This document shows, in pieces, positions 17,439-26,343 of a stretch of 64,000 nucleotides of DNA (position 1 is the first letter of the stretch; every line of letters starts with the position of its first letter). Made by a program: the position numbers and the translations under genes. This stretch comes from Legionella saoudiensis (GTDB taxonomy: Bacteria; Pseudomonadota; Gammaproteobacteria; Legionellales; Legionellaceae). Where the stretch lies: positions 1,302,001-1,366,000 of the forward strand of contig NZ_LN901324.1 of NCBI RefSeq assembly GCF_001465875.1. Direction: 5' to 3'. The notes under the pieces were generated by a model that ran no database searches, was not told where the DNA came from, and worked only from the letters and a program-made list of their open reading frames with translations.

Positions 17439-19444
17439 TGAGGGCTAATTTTTTTAATAATAGCAGTGAAATGCTCATGATTGCTTTTGCCACAAGCATT
17501 CTTTTTATCCTGTTTGTCCCTATTCCTGCTGCATTATTAGATCTATTGCTGATCGTGAATTTCAGTTGGGCTTTGACTATTCTTTTACTTACCTTTTACA
17601 CAGATAAGCCTTTAAGTTTTTCTACTTTTCCAGCGTTATTATTAATCTCTACTTTATTTCGCCTTGCCCTAAATATTTCCGCTACCCGACTTATTTTATC
17701 AGATGCTCATGCAGGCAAAGTAATTGACGCCATGGGGCATTATGTCATTCGTGGTAATTACGTGATGGGACTGGTTGTTTTTCTAATCTTGATCATTGTG
17801 CAATTCATTGTAGTAACCAATGGAGCTCAACGTGTAGCTGAGGTAGCTGCTCGCTTTACCTTAGACAGTATGCCAGGTAAACAAATGAGTATTGATGCAG
17901 ATTTAAATATGGGCAGTATTTCTCAAGATGAAGCCAAACTTAGACGCGCGCAAATTGAAAAAGAAGCGAACTTCTATGGAGCGATGGATGGTGCCAGTAA
18001 GTTTGTAAAAGGTGATGCCATTGCTGGTATTTTAATTATTCTGGTCGATATTATTGGCGGCTTTGCCATTGGCTTATTACAAAAAGGCTTCAGTCTCTCC
18101 GAATCTATTCAAACTTATACTCTACTTACCGTGGGTGATGGTTTAGTGACGCAAATTCCTGCTTTAATCATTTCCACAGCGACTGGAATTATCGTAACTC
18201 GAGCTGCAACTGATGCGCATTTGGGCTCTGAGGTTGCCAAACAAATTAGTGCCTACCCTAAAAGTTTAATCTTGGTTTGTTTGAGTTTAACCTGTCTTTT
18301 ATTTCTAAAAGGCATTCCCCTAACCCCAGTATTATTCATTTTAGCTTTATTTGTATTCATTACCTTTTTGGCAATTAAATCCAAAAATAAAGAGGTACTC
18401 ATCGAAGAGGCTGAAGAAAATTTATACGATAAAATTCGTATTCATCCGGTTGAAATCAGTCTGAACAAAGAGTTGTATCAAACTCTATTACCTTATGAAG
18501 AACAGGTATTAAAAATTATTCACCAAATTCGCGAACGAATTGCTTTTGATTTAGGCTTTGTGCTACCAGATGTGAAAATAAAAGCAGATAAAAAACTCAG
18601 CTACCCTTTTTATCACATTGCTATTCAAGGAAATCATTCCGAAGTAAATCCTCTTTATTTGGATAAGGTATTGGCTATTTTTTCTAGCCGCAATAAAAAA
18701 CCTGGCACGGTACTAAGTACTGGATTTGATGTACGTGATCCCAGCTATGGCTTACCTGCGTGCTGGATAGATTCCGAGAAAAAACAAGAGGCCGTGGAGT
18801 CAGGTTATACAGTATGTGAGCCACTTACCGTATTAACCACGCATCTAAATGAAATTATCTATGCCCATATTGACCAGTTATTAACTCGAGAGGAAACCGA
18901 AAAGCTTTTATTACAGCCTGGTATTAAAAATTTAAGTGAGGAATTGATTCCCGCTCAATTACCTTTGAGTCATGTGCAACGTATATTGCAAACTCTCTTG
19001 CAAGAAAAGGTTTCCATTCGTCCCTTACAGCAAATATTAGAATTATTATTGGAACACGCCAAACAACTTCCTGATCCCATCCAACTTACCGAGCTGGTGC
19101 GAGCAGGTTTGGCCATGCCAATTTGCCAAAAGCTACTAGGCAATCAAAATAGCTTATACGTGCTGACATTAGAACCCTCTCTCGAGCAGCAACTGAATCA
19201 AAGTATCAGCGGAAAAAGTCATTTAACCCTGGAACCTAAACTTACAGAAAACTTAATTAGTGCATTGGCAAATCAGGTGGAAACCATGTTGGGGGAGCGC
19301 AAACGTCCTATTTTATTGTGCTCTTCTTTACTGCGACGCCATATAAAACAATTAACTCAACGAGTTATTCCGCATTTAACCGTACTGGCAATGAGTGAAA
19401 TTCCAGTCACGATTCAGGTGGAATCTTTTGGAGTAGTAAAATAA
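17438..19444 (+). CDS. flhA: Flagellar-type export protein FlhA
   Basis: The 668-residue protein has eight N-terminal membrane segments and a cytoplasmic C-terminal domain from about residue 330 that forms the nonameric ring binding substrates and chaperones. The conserved FHIPEP-family loop is clear: RVAEVAARFTLDSMPGKQM and SIDADLNMG, near residues 130-160, then FVKGDAIAGI. Cytoplasmic half matches include the segments FGLPA-like YGLPACWID and EEL(I)PAQLPLSHVQRILQ. Its start shares one base with the flhB stop. Confidence 0.94.
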   Translation: MRANFFNNSSEMLMIAFATSILFILFVPIPAALLDLLLIVNFSWALTILLLTFYTDKPLSFSTFPALLLISTLFRLALNISATRLILSDAHAGKVIDAMGHYVIRGNYVMGLVVFLILIIVQFIVVTNGAQRVAEVAARFTLDSMPGKQMSIDADLNMGSISQDEAKLRRAQIEKEANFYGAMDGASKFVKGDAIAGILIILVDIIGGFAIGLLQKGFSLSESIQTYTLLTVGDGLVTQIPALIISTATGIIVTRAATDAHLGSEVAKQISAYPKSLILVCLSLTCLLFLKGIPLTPVLFILALFVFITFLAIKSKNKEVLIEEAEENLYDKIRIHPVEISLNKELYQTLLPYEEQVLKIIHQIRERIAFDLGFVLPDVKIKADKKLSYPFYHIAIQGNHSEVNPLYLDKVLAIFSSRNKKPGTVLSTGFDVRDPSYGLPACWIDSEKKQEAVESGYTVCEPLTVLTTHLNEIIYAHIDQLLTREETEKLLLQPGIKNLSEELIPAQLPLSHVQRILQTLLQEKVSIRPLQQILELLLEHAKQLPDPIQLTELVRAGLAMPICQKLLGNQNSLYVLTLEPSLEQQLNQSISGKSHLTLEPKLTENLISALANQVETMLGERKRPILLCSSLLRRHIKQLTQRVIPHLTVLAMSEIPVTIQVESFGVVK

Positions 19445-19453
19445 GGAAACATT

Positions 19454-20167
19454 ATGTTTGATGCGATTACCGCAACTCAGCTTGCCATGGATGTTGATCA
19501 ATTGAAACTGCAATCGATCAGCCAAAACATTAGCAACATGAATACGCCAGCATTTAAACGGCAATTGGCTGAAACAGGAGCATTTACGAACTATTTGCAA
19601 GTAAATATGAATCAGGCAGCTCAACAAATTGAGCAAGGGCAAATAAAAACACAGGGTTTACTAAGCCAAACGCATAACCCTAAAGATCTTGCCATTAGTG
19701 GGGATGGCTATTTTCAGGTCCAAGGGGAGCAAGGTATTTTTTATACGCGCCGAGGTGATTTCCAAGTAAATGCTCAGGGTGAACTTACTACGGCCACTGG
19801 TGAAACTGTTCTGGGTAAAGGTGGGGTTATCAAAATAGATGATCATGCATTTACCATTGATACACAAGGCAGATTATTCATTGACCACCACCAAGTGGAT
19901 CAATTGAACCTCGTGCAATTTAATAAGCCGGATTTGTTACGTTACGCCGGCAATGGATTGTATCAAAGTGATGAATCACCAATTCCTGCAGGAGCCAATA
20001 CCCGTCTGCTCCAAGGCTTTGTAGAACAATCCAATGTGAAATCTATGGATGAAATGATGGATATGGTCAAAACCTCACGCCATTTTGAAGCCAGTCAACG
20101 TGTTATGCGTACCGCAGATAGTTTATTAGCAACTGCCATTAATCAGTTAGGAGAAGGAAATGTCTAA
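19454..20167 (+). CDS. flgF: Flagellar-type proximal rod protein FlgF
   Basis: The 237-residue protein has the N-terminal rod/hook motif (LKLQSISQNISNMNTPAFKRQ), the middle DLAISGDGYFQV box and the C-terminal box (GFVEQSNVKSMDEMMDMVKTSRHFEASQRVM). These paired terminal helices are shared by FlgB, C, E, F and G and build the axial tube across the periplasm. TAAGGAAA lies before the ATG. It overlaps flgG by eight bases. Confidence 0.9.
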   Translation: MFDAITATQLAMDVDQLKLQSISQNISNMNTPAFKRQLAETGAFTNYLQVNMNQAAQQIEQGQIKTQGLLSQTHNPKDLAISGDGYFQVQGEQGIFYTRRGDFQVNAQGELTTATGETVLGKGGVIKIDDHAFTIDTQGRLFIDHHQVDQLNLVQFNKPDLLRYAGNGLYQSDESPIPAGANTRLLQGFVEQSNVKSMDEMMDMVKTSRHFEASQRVMRTADSLLATAINQLGEGNV

Positions 20168-20936
20168 TACACTCGCCATTGCCGCTAGCGGACTTAAAGC
20201 TGAGGAATACCATATTGATCGTATTGCCAATGACTTGGCAAATTTAAATACCTCCAATTATAAAGCCAGCACGGTAACCTTTGAAGATGTCCTGTACCAA
20301 AATATTAATGGTGAAGAGCCCCTATTTAATAACCAAGCCAATGCCAAATTAGGTTTAGGAACCGCGGTGTATAAGACAGGTAAGGATTTTAGCAAAGGCC
20401 CCTTAAAAGCTTCTACCAACGACAAGGATGTTGCTATTGATGGCGATGGCTTTTATCAAGTAATCAATTCAGATGGGAATATTGCCTATACCCGCAATTC
20501 CAGTCTAAAACTTGATGAGGACCATTACCTGGCGACTCAAGATGGGTTAAGACTTGCAGATAATATCCAAATTCCCGATGACCAAGCTAAATTAACGATC
20601 AAAAGCAACGGCGATGTTGAAGTTCTCTTACCTGATGAATCAGAGCCACAACTAATAGGTACTATTCAGCTGGCTAAATTTACCAATCCTGAAACCTTAA
20701 ATCCTATTGGTTCAGGGCTTTATACCGTAACGGATCACACCAGCGAACCCCTAATTGATAATCCAAGCAGTAGTGGCTTAGGCGCTTTAATACAATATCA
20801 AACAGAGGGATCTAATGTCGACATGGTCAGTTCGCTCATGCAACTTACTATGGCGCAGCGAGTTTATCAATTGAATGCGAAAGCCGTACAAATTGCGGAT
20901 GAATTGGAAAAAATAACTAATGAAATTCGTGGTTAA
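20160..20936 (+). CDS. flgG: Flagellar-type distal rod protein FlgG
   Basis: The 258-residue protein, normal FlgG length (260), carries the N-terminal motif HIDRIANDLANLNTSNYK, the DVAIDGDGFYQVI box and the C-terminal box with SNVDMVSSLMQLTMAQRVYQLNAK. FlgG builds the distal rod through the P and L rings. Its final codons overlap flgA by 17 bases. Presence of both FlgF and FlgG argues for a tube of flagellar-rod type rather than a needle. Confidence 0.92.
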   Translation: MSNTLAIAASGLKAEEYHIDRIANDLANLNTSNYKASTVTFEDVLYQNINGEEPLFNNQANAKLGLGTAVYKTGKDFSKGPLKASTNDKDVAIDGDGFYQVINSDGNIAYTRNSSLKLDEDHYLATQDGLRLADNIQIPDDQAKLTIKSNGDVEVLLPDESEPQLIGTIQLAKFTNPETLNPIGSGLYTVTDHTSEPLIDNPSSSGLGALIQYQTEGSNVDMVSSLMQLTMAQRVYQLNAKAVQIADELEKITNEIRG

Positions 20937-21816
20937 CTTATTACTTTTACTGAGCGTGTTTCCCCTCCAGGCAGAAACGGTGTTGCGCTTTCGCACACCC
21001 ATTACTCCTGAAGCGAAAAAGCTATGCGATCTGCTGCTGATTACTCCAGATAAACATCAGTGGGGAAAAATTATGTTGGATAGCAAACCCAAGTCAGGAA
21101 CCAAACTGAATAAGCAACAAGTACTCACTTGGTTGCAACGTAAAGTTGGAAATTTTTCCTATCAATGGAAAGGTAAAAACAGCACCACTATTCGCGAAAC
21201 CGCTTGCAGCAAAGCAAAAGATTTGCTCATTACGGCACAAAATGCCTTAGCTACACAACTAAAAAAACAGACATATAGTCAAGTAAAACTAAGCAGCACC
21301 ACGAAGCTAAAAGACAGCAGTATTGCCTTGGCCAATTTTAAAATTCAACTCCCCAAAGGCTACCCTGTTGCTAAACGCGTTTGCGTTCGCCTTCATTATC
21401 AAAATCGTTCCATTCCAATCTGGTTCGCAGTTAAAGCGTATCAATCCGTATTGGTCGCGAAACACGCAATGAGGCGGCATACTCTACTTCGTCCAGCGGA
21501 TGTGGTTTTAAAAAGACGTAATATAGCGGGTCTTAACAGTGCCCCATTAATGCAATTTCCAGCTACCGCTTGGCTTAATAAGTCAATTAGTAAACAACAA
21601 ATTTTAACGCAAGACCTGCTTGGTAATCCACCTGAAGTGATGCAAGGGCAAAAGACCAAAGTCCTCGTGCAACAGCATGGAATAGCAATCACTATTGAGG
21701 CCATTGCACAAAGTAATGGTATTCAAGGTCAATCTATACGCATGAAAAACCCACGTACGAATAAATACTTTTTTGCTGTGGTCACTGGAAAAAATATTGC
21801 GGAGATTACTGCATGA
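20920..21816 (+). CDS. flgA: P-ring assembly chaperone FlgA (long form)
   Basis: The 298-residue periplasmic protein has a signal peptide ending PLQAE near residue 19. The C-terminal half is the SAF-type FlgA domain: VAKHAMRRHTLLRPADVVLKRRNI, then a segment ending near QILTQDLLGNPPEVMQGQKTKV and the last strand SIRMKNPRTNKYFFAVV. It assists FlgI polymerisation into the P ring. E. coli FlgA has 219 residues; here the N-terminal part, about 130 residues with many Lys, is larger and less recognisable. It overlaps flgG by 17 bases and flgH by four. Confidence 0.85.
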   Translation: MKFVVNLLLLLSVFPLQAETVLRFRTPITPEAKKLCDLLLITPDKHQWGKIMLDSKPKSGTKLNKQQVLTWLQRKVGNFSYQWKGKNSTTIRETACSKAKDLLITAQNALATQLKKQTYSQVKLSSTTKLKDSSIALANFKIQLPKGYPVAKRVCVRLHYQNRSIPIWFAVKAYQSVLVAKHAMRRHTLLRPADVVLKRRNIAGLNSAPLMQFPATAWLNKSISKQQILTQDLLGNPPEVMQGQKTKVLVQQHGIAITIEAIAQSNGIQGQSIRMKNPRTNKYFFAVVTGKNIAEITA

Positions 21817-22391
21817 ATTCATTATTTAAAAAACTAGTATTCTTAGGAACCTTAGTACTTAGTCAGTCTTTATGGGCTATTAATCTTTTTGATGAGGATG
21901 TTTACCGGCCACTAATCGCGGATCGTAAAGCAACCCTACCCGGCGACATCCTTACCGTCATTGTTATGGAAACCTCTAATGCCCAAACCAGCGCGGATCT
22001 TTCTTCACATAAAGAGATAAAAGCCGCACTCGAGGCAGGCTATAACCATAACAACCACAAAGTTAATTTTGGTTTAGATGGTAAAGGAAAAGCAGCAGCT
22101 AAAACAGGACGTAATGGTAAAATAAAAGCCGCTCTTACTGTTTGCATCAAGGAAGTATTTCCCAATCAGACTTATCTGGTTGAAGGAGCCCAGCGGATTA
22201 CCATTAATGGGGAAAACCAAAAAATCCTGTTACGCGGTGTGGTGCGACCTGAAGACATTAGCCCGCAAAATACTATTTTATCAACTCGCTTGGCTCAGGC
22301 TCAGATCGTTTATACCGGAGCAGGTTCTGTCTCAAACTCACAAGATCGTAATTATATTTACAAGATCCTGTCGTTTATAGGGGTCGTATAA
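21813..22391 (+). CDS. flgH: L-ring protein FlgH, apparently without lipidation cysteine
   Basis: The 192-residue protein forms the outer-membrane ring around the rod. Matches to the family include GDILTVIVMETSNAQTSA (GD.ltV.i.e...a), YLVEGAQRITINGENQKILL and GVVRPEDISPQNTILSTRLAQ. The N-terminus is a Sec-type signal (FLGTLVLSQSLWA) but no Cys follows it, whereas FlgH is usually a lipoprotein with a conserved N-terminal Cys. It is also about 40 residues shorter than E. coli FlgH. The start overlaps flgA (ATGA). Confidence 0.88.
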   Translation: MNSLFKKLVFLGTLVLSQSLWAINLFDEDVYRPLIADRKATLPGDILTVIVMETSNAQTSADLSSHKEIKAALEAGYNHNNHKVNFGLDGKGKAAAKTGRNGKIKAALTVCIKEVFPNQTYLVEGAQRITINGENQKILLRGVVRPEDISPQNTILSTRLAQAQIVYTGAGSVSNSQDRNYIYKILSFIGVV

Positions 22392-23503
22392 TGAAAAAAC
22401 TGTTCCTCCTGGTCGCTTTATGTGCACTTTTATACTGGCAACCAAGTTATTCTGCCGTGCGTCTCAAATCTATTGCTCGCCTATCTGGCTTACAAGAAAA
22501 CCCAATTACAGGTTATGGCCTAGTGATAGGTTTGGCAGGCTCAGGCGATTCCCGACGTAATAAGGATACTACTCAGGCAATTTCGAACTTATTACAAACA
22601 TTTGGAGTCACCCTAAGTCCGAATGAGATTAACAGCCGCAATACAGCAACTGTAATTATTACAGCCAACCTCCCTTCGTTTGCTCATCAGGGAGATAAAA
22701 TAGATATTAATGTAGCCTCACTTGGTGATGCCAAAAGCCTGTTGGGAGGGACCTTGCTAGTCACGCCGCTAAAAGGGGCAGATAACCAAGTTTATGCCTT
22801 AGCGCAAGGGCCTATTTCGATTGGGGGATTTAAGTATGACCTTTATGGCAATGTCATCCAAAAGAATCATCCCACTACAGGCTTGATACCGGGCGGCGCC
22901 ATTATTGAAAAAACAATTTATAATGATTTAATCGAAAAATCAGGGGAGATGCATCTAATTTTAAATCATCCAGATTTCACCACAGCAGACAGCATTGAGT
23001 CTGCAATCAATGGTCAATTTGGCGCCAATACGGCACGTGCGCGTTCAGCACAAGATATTGAAATTCACCCACCTCAATCGGCGCGTAAACATTTTATTCG
23101 CTTTGTCAGTCAACTTGAAAACGTGGTGATTACTCCAGATAACTTGCCAACGGTAGTCGTGAATGAACGCACTGGTGTTGTAGTAGCTGGGGCTGATGTC
23201 AAAATCGATGCCGTTACTATTTCTCATGGTAATTTACAAATTGCTATTTCTACCGAATATCAAGTATCCCAACCTACTCTTATTCAAAACATGGGAAGAC
23301 AAGTACGAACTGCTGTTGTACCTAACACCAACATTAATGTAAATGAGCGCATGGCCAACACTGTGAAATTAAAACAAGGTGCCACTGTAGCTGACTTAAT
23401 TAGCGCCTTAACTAAAGTCCAAACCTCCACGCGTGACATCATTGCCATATTGGAAAGCTTAAAGCGCGCAGGGGCATTACACGCAGAATTGGTGATTCAA
23501 TAA
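22391..23503 (+). CDS. flgI: P-ring protein FlgI
   Basis: The 370-residue periplasmic protein (E. coli 365) has a signal peptide ending QPSYSA. Family marks are VRLKSIARLSGLQENPITGYGLV and VIGLAGSGDS at the N-terminus, the central SLGDAKSLLGGTLLVTPLKG, VVVNERTGVVVAGADVKIDAV, and the C-terminal KLKQGATVADLISALTKVQ...DIIAILESLKRAGALHAEL. It forms the bushing in the peptidoglycan layer. Its good conservation is evidence that the envelope-crossing part of the machine is maintained. Confidence 0.95.
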   Translation: MKKLFLLVALCALLYWQPSYSAVRLKSIARLSGLQENPITGYGLVIGLAGSGDSRRNKDTTQAISNLLQTFGVTLSPNEINSRNTATVIITANLPSFAHQGDKIDINVASLGDAKSLLGGTLLVTPLKGADNQVYALAQGPISIGGFKYDLYGNVIQKNHPTTGLIPGGAIIEKTIYNDLIEKSGEMHLILNHPDFTTADSIESAINGQFGANTARARSAQDIEIHPPQSARKHFIRFVSQLENVVITPDNLPTVVVNERTGVVVAGADVKIDAVTISHGNLQIAISTEYQVSQPTLIQNMGRQVRTAVVPNTNINVNERMANTVKLKQGATVADLISALTKVQTSTRDIIAILESLKRAGALHAELVIQ

Positions 23504-23511
23504 GGAAAATA

Positions 23512-23847
23512 ATGAGTACAGATAACACCATACAATTAGTTAGCCTGGCCCTGGATGCCGCATTAATGCGCCAGACTGCCATTGCCAATAATATTGCCAA
23601 TATCAACACGGAAAACTACCAAAGCATGGAAGTGAATTTTGAACAGCAATTACAGGAAAACCATTTAAGTCCTAATGCCAATGACTTATCGTCAGTTACT
23701 CCTTATTACCAAAGTTGCGATCATCAATCCAGTATTGATGAACAGATGGCATTGAATGTGCAAAACATGACCCATTACCGCGCCCTGGTTAAAGGATTAA
23801 ATCAAAAATTAGCCATTATGAAACTCGCATTACAAGGAAATCAATAA
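23512..23847 (+). CDS. flgB: Flagellar-type proximal rod protein FlgB (short)
   Basis: The 111-residue protein carries the rod motif RQTAIANNIANINTENYQSM near residues 20-40 and the C-terminal helix segment MALNVQNMTHYRALVKGLNQKLAIMKLAL. FlgB is part of the first rod segment above FliE. E. coli FlgB has 138 residues; the central spacer is shortened here. SD-like AAGGAAA lies before the ATG, and the stop overlaps the flgC start by one base. Confidence 0.88.
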   Translation: MSTDNTIQLVSLALDAALMRQTAIANNIANINTENYQSMEVNFEQQLQENHLSPNANDLSSVTPYYQSCDHQSSIDEQMALNVQNMTHYRALVKGLNQKLAIMKLALQGNQ

Positions 23848-24269
23848 TGAATTACGCGCAAATTTATGCCATTTCAGGTCAAGGAATGAATGCTGAAAAA
23901 TTACGTGTTGATGTGGTGGCCAATAACATCGCCAATCAACACTCATTGCAAAATGCAGATGGCTCATTATTTCAAGCAAGCCAGGTGATCACTTCTGCCA
24001 AAACCTTTTCTGAATTGGTCACTAACCCTCAAGAGATGGGTATCAGTTCAATAGAGGTTGTACCGCAAAATTCACCCCCGAACAAAGTCTATCAGCCCGG
24101 GCATCCAGCTGCTGATAAACAAGGCTATGTCACATACCCAGGAATTAGCACTGTTGATGAAATGACCACCCTCTTACGTGCCTCCAGAGCTTATGAAGCC
24201 AACATTAAAATGATTAATAGCGCACATAGCTTGTATTTACAGGCATTAAGCATAGGAGATGAACGATGA
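23847..24269 (+). CDS. flgC: Flagellar-type proximal rod protein FlgC
   Basis: The 140-residue protein (E. coli 134) has the rod motif AEKLRVDVVANNIANQHSLQ, the segment PNKVYQPGHPAADKQGYVTYP typical of FlgC, and the C-terminal box STVDEMTTLLRASRAYEANIKMINSA. It is followed by fliE with a four-base overlap, the normal flgB-flgC-fliE-fliF order. Confidence 0.92.
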   Translation: MNYAQIYAISGQGMNAEKLRVDVVANNIANQHSLQNADGSLFQASQVITSAKTFSELVTNPQEMGISSIEVVPQNSPPNKVYQPGHPAADKQGYVTYPGISTVDEMTTLLRASRAYEANIKMINSAHSLYLQALSIGDER

Positions 24270-24568
24270 GAATCGACGCACTAGATAACATTTTTTTAAA
24301 GCCAAATGTACAAAGCCCGGAAATCGAAACAACAAAAAGCGCAGATCCAGAATCTTTTTCGGCTTGGATTAGCGAAAAAATAGGTGATACCAATGCGCAA
24401 TTAAATAATGCTGATAAAGCCTTAAATGAACTCGCCAGTGGTCGCGCAGAAAACTTGCATCAAACCATGATTATTCTAGAGCAGGCCAAATTATCGTTTC
24501 AATATTTAGAGCAAATTCGTAACCGTTTGATGAGCGCCTATCAAGATTTATTAAGAGAGCAAATTTAA
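24266..24568 (+). CDS. fliE: MS ring-rod junction protein FliE
   Basis: The 100-residue protein (E. coli 104) has the FliE pattern: a variable N-terminus and a conserved C-terminal part, SGRAENLHQTMIILEQAKLSFQYLEQIRNRLMSAYQDLLR. FliE anchors the rod to FliF and is the first exported subunit. It lies directly before fliF. Confidence 0.9.
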   Translation: MRIDALDNIFLKPNVQSPEIETTKSADPESFSAWISEKIGDTNAQLNNADKALNELASGRAENLHQTMIILEQAKLSFQYLEQIRNRLMSAYQDLLREQI

Positions 24569-24569
24569 A

Positions 24570-25910
24570 GTGAATTACTTACAAACAGCCAGCCTCTGGT
24601 TTAGCAATTTGGAAGCAAAACGCAAATTCAGTTTAATTGCGTGCGTTACTGGTATTGTCATCATAACCATAATACTTAGTTGGCGGGCTTTATCTCCCTC
24701 CTACGCTATTTTATTTAATCATTTGGACGAACAGGATGCGAACAAGGTTTTAAGCCAATTGGATCAGGAGAGTATTTCCTATCAGCTTCGCAATGGTGGC
24801 CGGGATATTTTAATTGATAAGGATATGGTGGCAAAAACCCGCTTGAAAATCATGGGTTCAGGCATGCAATTAGCTGGCAATGTAGGCTTTGAATTGTTTG
24901 ATAAAAATGATTTCGGCATGACGGACTTTTCGCAAAAAATTAATTACCAACGTGCCTTGCAAGGTGAGCTGGAGCGCACTATTTCCAGCATTGATGAAAT
25001 ACGACAAGCACGGGTGCATTTACTGATTCCGGAAAGCCATTTATTTGACCGTGATAACAATCAGCCTAAAGCTTCGGTGACCTTGCATTTAAAACAGGCC
25101 TTAACACCTAAACAAGTGCACAGCATCCAACAGTTAGTTGCTGCAAGTGTTGCGCATTTAAGTTTAGCTAATGTGGTGGTAGTGGATCAAAACGGGAATA
25201 CCTTATCGGCCACGGAGGAAGACCCTTCCTCCAGTCATTTCACCGCGCAAAAAACCATAGAACATTATCTGAATGACAAAGTCATGCAACTGTTGCAAAC
25301 GATCTTTGCCAAAGATCAGGTTATGGTGAAAATCAATGTAGCCATTAATTATGATGAACTACAACGTGAATTAGTTAAACCACAAACCAAAGGACAAATT
25401 ACCCACGAAAAACAAACCAAACATTCTACGATAGATAAAAAAGGAAATCAGAAAGGTAAGCAGGATTTAACTTTAGAAAAAACTTATGAGTTTGGCCGTG
25501 AAAAAGAATTATTTAAACGAGCAAATGGCACCATTGAACGGCTTTCAGTCAGTGTGGTTTTACCACAAAAAACTGATGCTAAAACTATTGCTCAAGTTCA
25601 GCGACTCATAAAAAGTACCGTGGGTTTTGATGAAAAGCGTGGCGATGTAATCAGTGTCGAAGCCTTAATTAGCGCGCCTAAAGCAGTAAAAATCGCTGTC
25701 ATACCAAGCCCCCAGGAAATTAGCACAAAACATTTTAGCGACCTTTCCTTGGAACAATGGAATGAAGAACGAAAATGGCAGGCACTTGTATTGTTCATAG
25801 TACTGACAGTATTTGCTAGTTCCACAGTATTGCTCTTAAAGCGCAATCGGCAAAAAAAACGCCAGCAACTGTTAATCGAGTTAACCCAATGGCTAAATCA
25901 TCATGAATAA
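24570..25910 (+). CDS. fliF: MS-ring protein FliF with short cytoplasmic tail
   Basis: The 446-residue protein starts at GTG 24570, one base after the fliE stop. The first membrane helix is at about 20-42. Ring-building motifs follow: SYAILFNHLDEQDANKVLSQLD, the GSGMQLAGNVGFELFDKNDFGMTDFSQKINYQRALQGELERTI region (SctJ/PrgK-like), and SVSVVLPQ. The second helix is near 400-422. Only about 25 residues remain after it, whereas E. coli FliF (552) has a long tail whose last helices bind FliG. This fits the absence of a normal FliG. Confidence 0.92.
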   Translation: MNYLQTASLWFSNLEAKRKFSLIACVTGIVIITIILSWRALSPSYAILFNHLDEQDANKVLSQLDQESISYQLRNGGRDILIDKDMVAKTRLKIMGSGMQLAGNVGFELFDKNDFGMTDFSQKINYQRALQGELERTISSIDEIRQARVHLLIPESHLFDRDNNQPKASVTLHLKQALTPKQVHSIQQLVAASVAHLSLANVVVVDQNGNTLSATEEDPSSSHFTAQKTIEHYLNDKVMQLLQTIFAKDQVMVKINVAINYDELQRELVKPQTKGQITHEKQTKHSTIDKKGNQKGKQDLTLEKTYEFGREKELFKRANGTIERLSVSVVLPQKTDAKTIAQVQRLIKSTVGFDEKRGDVISVEALISAPKAVKIAVIPSPQEISTKHFSDLSLEQWNEERKWQALVLFIVLTVFASSTVLLLKRNRQKKRQQLLIELTQWLNHHE

Positions 25911-26343
25911 TGAATTAAAAAAAATCGTGCTTAGTTTAGCCAAATTAAAACCTGCCGATCAACGCTGGGTACTTAAACAATTAACGCCGATACAACGTGA
26001 GCAATTTGAACAGGTGCAAGGTCATGCGCTGCTCAAAGAGGCAAATAAATTTCGTCATCTTCCCTGCCCCAAACTTGCACCAAAAGAATTTACCTTACCG
26101 GACTTTTGCCAAAAGCTAAGCCAGGAAGACCCGCTTTACATCGCTATTATTCTGGAACAAGGACAATTTTCCTGGGAGCACAGGTTTTTAGAAACGTGCA
26201 TGCAAAAACAAAAAATCCAAGAGGAATTAACTTCCCAAGTACAAAAGCTGAAATCGGCATCGAAATTATACCTCTTTCAACAATGGCGAAAACAATTGAG
26301 TTTTAGAGAGCAGCTGGAGGTGCCTCATGGCGACACTCTATAA
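25903..26343 (+). CDS. Unknown 146-residue protein in the fliG position
   Basis: The gene lies between fliF and fliH, overlapping each (8 and 17 bases), exactly where fliG normally sits. The product has 146 residues against about 331 for FliG, is soluble and mostly helical, rich in Lys, Gln and Leu, with no signal peptide. I find no FliG middle EHPQ-type motif and no C-terminal torque helix with alternating charged residues. The start NELKKIVLSLAKLKPADQRW could be a remnant of a FliG-like N-domain. By position it corresponds to SctK of injectisomes (between SctJ and SctL), which joins the cytoplasmic SctQ pods to the basal ring. That role is inferred from position only. Confidence 0.6.
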   Translation: MNNELKKIVLSLAKLKPADQRWVLKQLTPIQREQFEQVQGHALLKEANKFRHLPCPKLAPKEFTLPDFCQKLSQEDPLYIAIILEQGQFSWEHRFLETCMQKQKIQEELTSQVQKLKSASKLYLFQQWRKQLSFREQLEVPHGDTL

